Of a stretch of 48,135 nt of DNA, positions 42,428-48,135 are shown piece after piece. The first letter of the stretch is position 1. Each line of letters opens with the position of its first letter. The notes beneath the pieces were generated by a model. The model worked only from the letters and a program-made list of their open reading frames with translations. It was not told where the DNA came from and ran no database searches. The DNA is from an uncultured Pseudomonadota bacterium (GTDB taxonomy: Bacteria; Myxococcota_A; UBA796; SXON01). The stretch lies in NCBI GenBank assembly GCA_903885375.1, contig CAISIK010000115.1:1-48135 (forward strand), given 5' to 3'. The translations under genes were made by a program, and so were the position numbers.

Positions 42428-44047
42428 ATGCTCCTCCTCCTCGTCGCCTGCCCCGACCCCGCCGACACCGCGGGTGGATCCCCCGCCGACACCGCCGACA
42501 CCGCCGACACCGCCGACAACACGCCGTCCTTCTACGACGAGGGCGCCATCGAGGCGATCGAGAAGGCCGTCCGCGGCGACCTCCGCTCGAACAACGCCGC
42601 CGGCGTGCAGCTCGCAGTGTGGGTGGACGGCCGGATCGTCTACACCCTCGAGAGCGGCTCGGCCCACCCCGACACCGACACGCCCATCGATGCGCACACC
42701 CTCTTCCAGATCGGCAGCGACACCAAGAAGATGACCGCGCTCACGGCGCTGCAGCAGGTCGAGGCCGGCACCCTTTCGCTTGACAGCACCGTGTCGGAGG
42801 TGCTCCCCGACGTCCAGCTCGCCGCCTCGCCGGAGTGGGCCGCCGAGGCCACGCTCCACGATCTGCTCTCCCACCAGGGGGGCCTCTTCGACTACACCCC
42901 CTGGAACGACGACCCCGACGACGGGCAGCTCCGCGGCACCGCCGAGGGCATCTTCGCCGCGAACGAGTGGGCGATGAACGAGCCCGGCGTGTTGTGGAAC
43001 TACAGCAACCCCAACTTCTCGCTCGCCGGCCTGATGGCCGAGAGCGCGGCCGGCGTGGCCTGGCCCGACCTGATGCGGCAGGACCTGTTCGAGCCCCTCG
43101 GCCTCGCGGACACCTACGCCCGCAAGTCGGAGGTCGAGGCCCGCGGCAACTTCGCCACCGGCTGGGGCTACACGATTGACGACCCCAACCCCTGGAACCT
43201 CCTCGACACGCCCGCCTACACCGAGGGCACCGTGGAGATGGACGAGGTGTCCGACAACGCCTTCACGCGGCCCGCGGGCATGGTCTGGAGCACCGCCTCC
43301 GACATGGCCCGCTTCCACGCCTTCTTCATCGACGGCGATGCGGCGCTGCTCGACGACGCGCTCCGCACCGACATGACCACCATGCAGACGCGCCTCTACC
43401 CGGCGTGGGATGCGCAGGGCTACGGCTACGGCTGGTTCGTGGCGAACGGCATCAACCTGCCCGACTACTACGCCGTGCCCGTGTGGGTGCACGGGGGCAA
43501 CACGCTGAGTTTCACGTCCACCAGCTACGTCCTGCCCGAGCAGGGCATGTCGATCTCCATCCTGAGCAACGGCTACGGCGATGACTTCACCCGCACGCTG
43601 GTGGCGCTCATCGAGGGCTCGCGGCTCCTGCCGGCCGCCACGGAAGCGCCCGCGCTTCCGAGCAGCGAAACACCCGCCGCCCAGCTCGCCGGCACCTACG
43701 TGGACCGCACGCTCGGGCGCTTCGAGGTGACCGCCGAGGGCAGCACGCTCCAGGTGGCGATGCCCGACGCCGACGCCTCCGGCATCGGCCACGGCTCGGC
43801 GTTCGAGTTCGCCGGCATCACCGACGTGTACACCCTCACCCTCGGCGGCAGCGCCAACGCCTTCGTCTTCGTGGCCGACGAGCACGGCGAGTACCGCTGG
43901 CTCGCCAACCGCCAGTTCACCGGCGAGCGCACCGAGGAGAACGCGCTGGCGCGGCCCCTCCCCCCGGTCGACGCCGGCTTCGACCCGCGGCGCCTCGGTC
44001 CCGACCCGGCGCGGCTGCCGCTCCTTCGTTCGTCGGCCGGGCGCTGA
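42428..44047 (+). CDS. Serine beta-lactamase-family lipoprotein (class C/esterase-like)
   Basis: 539-residue secreted protein. The N-terminus is a minimal lipoprotein signal (LLLLVAC, Cys8) followed by an Asp-Thr-Ala repeat linker. The penicillin-recognising fold follows, with SDTK (Ser97, Lys100), YSN (Tyr192) and HGG (in VWVHGGNTLS) in place of KTG. The last 130 residues are a lipocalin-like beta domain (AGTYVDRTLGRFEV) common in such enzymes. Most family members are peptidases or esterases rather than antibiotic-degrading. The Met at 42428 is chosen because the lipobox follows at once. Confidence 0.9.
   Translation: MLLLLVACPDPADTAGGSPADTADTADTADNTPSFYDEGAIEAIEKAVRGDLRSNNAAGVQLAVWVDGRIVYTLESGSAHPDTDTPIDAHTLFQIGSDTKKMTALTALQQVEAGTLSLDSTVSEVLPDVQLAASPEWAAEATLHDLLSHQGGLFDYTPWNDDPDDGQLRGTAEGIFAANEWAMNEPGVLWNYSNPNFSLAGLMAESAAGVAWPDLMRQDLFEPLGLADTYARKSEVEARGNFATGWGYTIDDPNPWNLLDTPAYTEGTVEMDEVSDNAFTRPAGMVWSTASDMARFHAFFIDGDAALLDDALRTDMTTMQTRLYPAWDAQGYGYGWFVANGINLPDYYAVPVWVHGGNTLSFTSTSYVLPEQGMSISILSNGYGDDFTRTLVALIEGSRLLPAATEAPALPSSETPAAQLAGTYVDRTLGRFEVTAEGSTLQVAMPDADASGIGHGSAFEFAGITDVYTLTLGGSANAFVFVADEHGEYRWLANRQFTGERTEENALARPLPPVDAGFDPRRLGPDPARLPLLRSSAGR
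42485..42520 (+). repeat. Coding 9-base tandem repeat (Ala-Asp-Thr linker)
   Basis: Three exact copies of GCCGACACC and a fourth ending in AAC encode the flexible linker behind the lipoprotein cysteine. Such repeats can change copy number by slippage without a frameshift. Confidence 0.7.
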
Positions 44048-44264
44048 GGGGGGGCTGCGGGCCGGCGCGCCGCGACCGGCAACTCTCGTCCGCAGGGGCA
44101 GGAGCGCGCCGAGCACCGACGAGGGGGTGGACGCTGCGGCAGGAGCGGGTGCCTTAACGAGGAGGGGGATGCGCCTCCGCGGAGCCGGCGCAACGAGGAG
44201 CGCGATGGCGCCCACGTCGACGCACCAGGAACGCCTCGCCGCGGCCGGAGTCATGACATGCCTC

Positions 44265-44292
44265 TTACATTTACCAAATAGCGGCGTATATT
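44265..44292 (+). promoter_or_regulatory. Predicted promoter of the three-gene unknown cassette
   Basis: TTACAT (44265-44270), a 16-base spacer and TATATT (44287-44292) in an AT-rich patch that stands out in this genome. Start expected near 44299, giving a leader of about 140 bases that contains the G-tract. Confidence 0.6.
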
Positions 44293-44310
44293 CTACCTTC
44301 GCGCGGAAGC

Positions 44311-44346
44311 GTGTGTATGTGTGTGTGTGGGGGGGGGGGGGGGGGG
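44311..44346 (+). repeat. TG run followed by an 18-G homopolymer
   Basis: 44311-44328 is nearly pure GT dinucleotide repeat (one A) and 44329-44346 is an uninterrupted run of 18 G. It lies in the predicted leader, about 90 bases before the start codon at 44438. Tracts like this slip in replication and are classic phase-variation switches; they are also hard to sequence, so the length may be inexact. Confidence 0.85.
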
Positions 44347-44437
44347 CCGTTGCGGCCGACCATTTCCAAGCTATTCTGGGACGGGCGGGGTGCTCTTCCA
44401 CCGCGACCCACCACCGACCAAACTTGGAGAAGTCACG

Positions 44438-44848
44438 ATGTCCTGCTCAGATCAAGCCGCTGGCATTCGCTCTTTCGGCCCCTCGAACGTGCACACAAAA
44501 AAGGACGGCTCGACTTGGAATGGGTTCCCGCTCTCCGCGTCAGAGCCCGCGTTCAACATGAAGACGGCTCGCGGGGCCGTCGAGCTTCGCAACTCGTCAG
44601 GCGCCATCAAGGCCAGGGTGGTGTTCCGTTACACCGAAGACGGCATTACGTTCGGAAGTTGGGTGCCGCTCTACACCGCCGGCACGCAGGAACAAGTAAA
44701 CGATGGTGTAAACCAACCCGACGCGACGAGCGACATCACCTCAGGGGCCAAACGCATTATCCAGTGGGGGGCTGAGGTACTGCAGTCGTCAGGCAACGCA
44801 CTGGAGGCCGGTGTGGTTGCCATCCAGATCGAAACGAGGAGCTGGTAA
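44438..44848 (+). CDS. Hypothetical protein, beta-rich, first gene of unknown cassette
   Basis: 136-residue protein without signal or membrane segment. Composition suggests a beta-sandwich: ARVVFRYTEDGITFGSWVPL, AKRIIQWGAEVLQSSG, VVAIQIETRSW. No family recognised. A good ribosome-binding site (GGAGA, seven bases before the ATG) fixes the start. GC is low for this genome (33 of 60 at 44461-44520). Its stop shares a base with the next start (TAATG). Confidence 0.7.
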   Translation: MSCSDQAAGIRSFGPSNVHTKKDGSTWNGFPLSASEPAFNMKTARGAVELRNSSGAIKARVVFRYTEDGITFGSWVPLYTAGTQEQVNDGVNQPDATSDITSGAKRIIQWGAEVLQSSGNALEAGVVAIQIETRSW

Positions 44849-45174
44849 TGCGGCTCGCTACTTGGCGCGTGGCAAGCGGAATTGCCCCAGGGGTTCTCAA
44901 TCTTGCCTCCAGCGGCTCGGGCGGCTCCATGGGCATGGGCGAATACACCTGCGACGGGGTGACCGTCAACAAGGTGGACTGCGAGGAGGCAGCGAAGAAA
45001 GGGGCGTCCGATTATTGCCGCAGCAGGGCAGACACCCTGGTCAACCGAAAGGGTTTCGCGAAATACAGCATCTTCAAAATGATGCAGTACCTCCAGTGTC
45101 AGGAAGCGTGCATGACCGCATGGGCCGACTGCTTGACCATAGAACTGGAAAGGGCCCCCGAGCCGCAAAGCTAG
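44848..45174 (+). CDS. Hypothetical cysteine-rich small protein
   Basis: 108-residue protein. After a Gly/Ser-rich linker come six cysteines in two groups: YTCDG, KVDCEE, DYCRS, then LQCQEAC and ADCL, in a helical context. This could be a disulfide-bonded helical hairpin or metal site. The N-terminus (RLATWRVASGIAPGV) is only weakly signal-like. GAGGAG lies eight bases before the ATG. No family recognised. Part of the three-gene cassette. Confidence 0.65.
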   Translation: MRLATWRVASGIAPGVLNLASSGSGGSMGMGEYTCDGVTVNKVDCEEAAKKGASDYCRSRADTLVNRKGFAKYSIFKMMQYLQCQEACMTAWADCLTIELERAPEPQS

Positions 45175-45651
45175 GTGGCCACGCCCCGAAAAATCGTGAA
45201 GCCGCTCTCAGCCAGCGTGGTGGCGGCGGCGCTCGTTGTGGGGGCCATCTGGCTCGCCGGCCGCCCTGAAACGCAGGGCGAGGCCCGTGGCGGTCCTGAC
45301 GCCGCGCACGACCTGGAAGAAATTGCGGGCGGCGACGCGGCCACCGTGCCGGCGCAGGGGTCGCCACCACCGGCAGTCCGCGATCCCGGGCCCGAACCCC
45401 CCGGCGACTCGTGGAGTTTCGGGCCGACCGCTAGTTGCGCAAACGTGATCGAATGGCCGCGGCGCCGGCAAGACCTCTCCGATTTTCTCGCCTCGGCCGA
45501 GCCCGACGACCCGCGCATGCCGGCGGCGAGAATGGCACTCGACCGGTTGAGCGCTCGTCGCAGCCTCATCTATGAGCGGGCCTGTCTGAGCTCCGAGGGC
45601 ATCCTGTGGCGGTGGCCGCGAAGCGAGCCGCAGCAGACATCCGCGGAGTAG
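45175..45651 (+). CDS. Hypothetical single-span membrane protein
   Basis: 158-residue protein with a basic start (RKIVKP), one membrane segment (SASVVAAALVVGAIWLAG, about residues 12-30), a long Pro/Gly/Ala linker and a C-terminal helical domain (MALDRLSARRSLIYERAC) with two Cys. Type II topology would put the C-terminal domain in the periplasm. GTG start directly after the stop of the preceding gene. No family recognised. Confidence 0.6.
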   Translation: MATPRKIVKPLSASVVAAALVVGAIWLAGRPETQGEARGGPDAAHDLEEIAGGDAATVPAQGSPPPAVRDPGPEPPGDSWSFGPTASCANVIEWPRRRQDLSDFLASAEPDDPRMPAARMALDRLSARRSLIYERACLSSEGILWRWPRSEPQQTSAE

Positions 45652-45907
45652 CCCCTTGGAGGCGTCTGGCGGCCGTGGCGTGCCGGCGCCAGCGGGCTCG
45701 CCGCGAGCCGTTCCTGATTTCGGCCACCGCCAGCACCCAGCGCGAAGGGGCAAGCGCTCCCCCAACGCCCCGGCGCGCGCCCGCCCCGGCCGAACCCAGC
45801 GGACGGTCGCGGCGCGCCGGCCCGGCCCTGCACCGACCTTCACGACCACCCTGCCCTCCCCGCCCCGCGCCCGAATCGCGATAGCTGCCCCGCGATCAGG
45901 CGCTCCC

Positions 45908-47320
45908 ATGCTCCGCCGCCTCGAAGCCCTCGGCAACAAGCTCCCCGACCCGGTCGTGCTCTTCGGCCTGGCCGCGCTCACCATCGCGGCCCTCTCGGCG
46001 CTGCTCGCGGGATGGACGGTCCCGCACCCCGCCAAGCCCGAGCTGGTCGCGGTCGTCAGCCTGCTGGACGGCCCCAACCTCCGGCGGGTCTTCACCGAGG
46101 CCGTGCGGAATTTCGCGGCCTTTCCGCCGCTGGCCAGCGTGCTGGTGGCGATCATGGGCATCGGGCTCGCCGACCGTTCCGGCCTGATCTCCGCCGTGCT
46201 CGGGCGCGCGGTGGCCGCCGTGCCTCCGCGGCTGCTCACGCTCTCACTCCTGTTCGTCGGCGCCAACGGCGCCATCGCCTCCGACGCCTGCTTCGTGGTG
46301 CTGGTGCCGCTGGGCGCGGCGCTGTGGGCGCGGGCGGGCCGGCACCCGCTCGCCGGGATGACGATCGCCTACGCGGCCGTGTCGGGCGGATACGGCGCCA
46401 ACCTGCTCGTCACGGCGCTCGACCCCCTCCTCGCCGGCCTCACCGAGGCGGCAGCCCGGCTGGTGGAGCCCGGCGCCCGCGTGTCCGCCACCTGCAATTG
46501 GTACTTCAACGCGGCGAGCGTGCTGGTCGTCACCGGGGTGGGGGCGCTGGTGGCCCCGGCGGTGGAGCGTCGTTTCGGCGTGTGGTCCGGCGAGGGGGAG
46601 GTGGAGACCGAGGGCGTCTCGCTCGTACCCGCGGGCATCGCGCTCCTCGTCACCGTTGCGGGCCTGGCCGCCGTGTGTCGGGGGGTGTTGTACGACGGCA
46701 CGTGGACGCCCGTGTACGACAGCATCGTCATCCTCGTGGCCGTGTCCGCGGCCGTGCCCGGCGTGGTGCATGGCGTGGCCAACGGCCTCATCCGCAACAG
46801 CCACGACGCGGTGAGGCTCTGCTCGGAGGCCGTGTCCGGGATGGGCGGCTACCTCGTGCTGGCCTTCGCCGCCGCGCAGTTCGTGGCCTGGTTCAACTGG
46901 TCCAACCTCGGGCTCGTCCTCGCCGTGCGGGGCGCCTCCGTCATCGAACAGTCGGGTCTGGGCGTCACGCCGCTCCTCTGCCTGTTCGTGCTCGTCTCCG
47001 CCTTCCTCAACCTCATCATCGCGAGCGCGAGCGCCAAGTGGGCGTTCATGGCGCCCCTCTTCGTGCCCATGCTCATGCTGGTGGGGATCGAGCCCGCCAC
47101 CACCCAGGCGGCCTACCGGGTGGGCGACGCCGTGACCAACATCCTCACCCCGCTCATGCCCTACATGCCCATCGTGCTGGCCACGGCACGTCGCTACGTG
47201 CCCTCCGCCGGGCAGGGCACCATCCTCGCCGCCCAGGTGCCCTTCGCGTTGGCGTGGGGGGTGGCGTGGACGGCGTTGCTCCTCTTCTGGAACTGGATGG
47301 GTTGGCCGCTCGGAGTTTGA
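45908..47320 (+). CDS. abgT: AbgT-family transporter (p-aminobenzoyl-glutamate type)
   Basis: 470-residue inner-membrane transporter with about eleven helices. AbgT-family features: LEALGNKLPDPVVLF at the N-terminus, GANGAIASDACFVVLVPLG, YAAVSGGYGANLLV, and the conserved C-terminal PLMPYMPIVLA and SASAKWAFMAPLFVPM. AbgT imports the folate breakdown product p-aminobenzoyl-glutamate; relatives such as MtrF export sulfonamides. The protein is a little shorter than the E. coli homologue (about 510). The ATG is chosen because the family start follows directly. Confidence 0.93.
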   Translation: MLRRLEALGNKLPDPVVLFGLAALTIAALSALLAGWTVPHPAKPELVAVVSLLDGPNLRRVFTEAVRNFAAFPPLASVLVAIMGIGLADRSGLISAVLGRAVAAVPPRLLTLSLLFVGANGAIASDACFVVLVPLGAALWARAGRHPLAGMTIAYAAVSGGYGANLLVTALDPLLAGLTEAAARLVEPGARVSATCNWYFNAASVLVVTGVGALVAPAVERRFGVWSGEGEVETEGVSLVPAGIALLVTVAGLAAVCRGVLYDGTWTPVYDSIVILVAVSAAVPGVVHGVANGLIRNSHDAVRLCSEAVSGMGGYLVLAFAAAQFVAWFNWSNLGLVLAVRGASVIEQSGLGVTPLLCLFVLVSAFLNLIIASASAKWAFMAPLFVPMLMLVGIEPATTQAAYRVGDAVTNILTPLMPYMPIVLATARRYVPSAGQGTILAAQVPFALAWGVAWTALLLFWNWMGWPLGV

Positions 47321-47410
47321 CGGGGGAAGTTTGGGCGAGGGCCGTCTGCCCCACCTCGGGGTGGCCGGGCGCCGCCGGCCCTCGCGGCGCCGCCGGGCGC
47401 CACCACGCGG

Positions 47411-47491
47411 TCACGGCGCCAGCCGCTCGATGAGCGCGGCGCGAAAGGCCAGGAGCTCCGCATCCAGCTCCAAGGGAGCGGAGTGAGCTGG
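47411..47491 (-). pseudogene. Possible C-terminal remnant of an AbiEii-type toxin
   Basis: Directly after the stop of the 96-residue gene, in the same frame, 26 codons read SAPLELDAELLAFRAALIER and end in LAP before a stop. This looks like the end of an AbiEii/AbiGii-type nucleotidyltransferase toxin (Leu-Asp then Ala-Phe-Arg helix), the usual downstream partner of proteins like the one upstream. The catalytic part is missing. Very short, so the call is tentative. Confidence 0.25.
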
Positions 47492-47782
47492 CTATCCATC
47501 CGTTCGCCATCGCGACGCGAGCCACACCCACATCGGCTCCACGTCGCCGAGCCGCCCGCGAAGCCGCGGCAGCCCCTCCACGATGGCCTCCCGCCCGGCC
47601 AGGACGATGGCATCGTCGGGCCGCGCCTGTCGAAGCAGGACCCCGAGCCAGTACGCGCGGATGTCACCATCCGGGTCGGCCAGGCGCGCCTGGAACTCGG
47701 CCAGCGTCAGCTCGTTGTCCCACAAAAAGTATGGCCGCCCTCGGGCATCACAGAGCTTCTCCGGCGGCGTGGGGCACAGCAT
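47492..47782 (-). CDS. Hypothetical protein, putative antitoxin-like partner of AbiEii-type toxins
   Basis: 96-residue protein with GRPYFLWDNELTLAEF, DIRAYWLGVLLRQARPDDA and a Trp-rich end (MWVWLASRW). I recall this pattern from small conserved proteins encoded just before AbiEii-type nucleotidyltransferase toxins. TACACT lies seven bases before the ATG, and GAGG lies closer, so either start mode works. No intact toxin follows, so if it is an antitoxin it is orphaned. Confidence 0.6.
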   Translation of the reverse strand: MLCPTPPEKLCDARGRPYFLWDNELTLAEFQARLADPDGDIRAYWLGVLLRQARPDDAIVLAGREAIVEGLPRLRGRLGDVEPMWVWLASRWRTDG

Positions 47783-47831
47783 GCCTCGGAGTGTACTCCC
47801 GGGATCGGGGGGCGACCAGCCGCCGGGCTGG

Positions 47832-48135
47832 CTACCACTTGGAGGGGTCGTCCCAAGGAATCTCAAAGCCCTCTGTGATCAGCGTTCGCTCCCAGCCGGA
47901 ATATGGATCGTAGCTCACCCACTCGGGCAGGCCATCTCCCGTCATGTCGGCCACGGCGAGCGGGTAAACGTTGCCGAGGCAAGGCCCCGAAGCCTCGTCG
48001 TGTTCGTGCACGCCCGGCTCCGCGAGGGTGGAGGCGCGAACCACGCACGTGGTGTTGAGCATGAGGTCGGGCACCGCATCGCCATCCAGGTCGTCGACCC
48101 AGAAGTAGTCGATGGGCGCCCAGTTCGACCCCCGC
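47832..48135 (-). CDS. FG-GAP/VCBS-repeat protein (partial, C-terminal end)
   Basis: About 100 C-terminal residues of a protein extending past the right edge. Two FG-GAP-type calcium-binding loops are visible: DDLDGDAVPDLML and ADMTGDGLPEWVSYD. Such repeats form secreted beta-propellers. Cysteines and an acidic composition fit an exported protein. Start and signal lie outside the window. Confidence 0.8.
   Translation of the reverse strand, partial: RGSNWAPIDYFWVDDLDGDAVPDLMLNTTCVVRASTLAEPGVHEHDEASGPCLGNVYPLAVADMTGDGLPEWVSYDPYSGWERTLITEGFEIPWDDPSKW

Larger units (their letters stand above)
44048..44437. other. Non-coding interval with promoter and G-tract
   Basis: 390 bases without a gene. 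The first 200 are GC-rich and featureless apart from two similar pieces around AACGAGGAG. After about 44255 the base composition changes sharply to AT-rich, with a clear promoter, then a TG run and 18 Gs, then an ordinary leader and ribosome-binding site for the next gene. Confidence 0.6.

Noticed and set aside
42485..42520. Possible CRISPR-like or regulatory repeat
   Set aside because: It is an in-frame 9-base repeat encoding a lipoprotein linker, with no spacers.
42428..44047. True antibiotic-resistance beta-lactamase
   Set aside because: The KTG motif is HGG, a C-terminal beta domain is attached and a lipoprotein linker is present; this fits the broad peptidase/esterase group.

Overview
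The window is very GC-rich chromosomal DNA, densely coded, with many GTG starts and many 1- to 4-base gene overlaps. Its gene style points to Myxococcota or a related former deltaproteobacterial lineage: Asp-Thr-Ala-rich lipoproteins, a MopE-like metal-binding repeat, tandem FHA and tandem PilZ proteins, CotH and lamin-tail lipoproteins, POT and AbgT transporters. This placement is an inference; no rRNA, tRNA or other marker gene is present. No CRISPR array, insertion sequence or prophage was seen.

Layout. 1-3.9 kb (minus): a PilB/GspE-type ATPase cut by the left edge, its overlapping upstream histidine kinase, and a small zinc-ribbon protein. 3.9-9.0 kb: a radical SAM/SPASM enzyme overlapping a secreted esterase, then (minus) a glycosyltransferase and a CotH-like lipoprotein. 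9.1-12.2 kb: a peptide-salvage pair (isoaspartyl dipeptidase-like plus cyanophycinase) and a D,D-peptidase. 12.3-15.1 kb: a COG0523 GTPase with an unusual C-terminal domain, a ferritin-like protein and a metallo-beta-lactamase-fold hydrolase. 15.1-21.1 kb: CPBP membrane protein, a degenerate carbamoyltransferase, HMG-CoA lyase, tandem FHA protein, FAD oxidoreductase and HIT protein.

21.1-28.8 kb (minus) is the most unusual region. Six tightly linked genes, visibly less GC-rich than their surroundings, encode a START-like protein, a 922-residue fusion of a PilZ-like segment, a catalytically complete class I-like HMG-CoA reductase and an APH-type kinase, then a nucleotidyltransferase, two P-loop kinases and an FGGY kinase. 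I recognise no known pathway with this content. 28.8-31.9 kb holds a truncated gene, a small membrane protein and a POT transporter. 31.9-33.5 kb is a B12-type radical SAM enzyme.

33.6-35.6 kb is a second island: a P-loop ATPase, an unknown protein and a retropepsin-like aspartic protease in overlapping order, behind a leaderless-type promoter with tandem 11-base repeats. 35.7-44.0 kb is mostly ordinary: pyrD, PilZ protein, esterase, glycosyltransferase, membrane protein, RhlE-type helicase and a beta-lactamase-family lipoprotein. 44.2-45.7 kb is a third low-GC cassette of three unknown genes whose leader holds an 18-G tract. The end holds an AbgT transporter, a remnant of a possible toxin-antitoxin pair and the tail of an FG-GAP protein.

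A window-wide pattern is a TA-starting hexamer placed five to seven bases before many start codons, suggesting that leaderless transcription is common in this organism.
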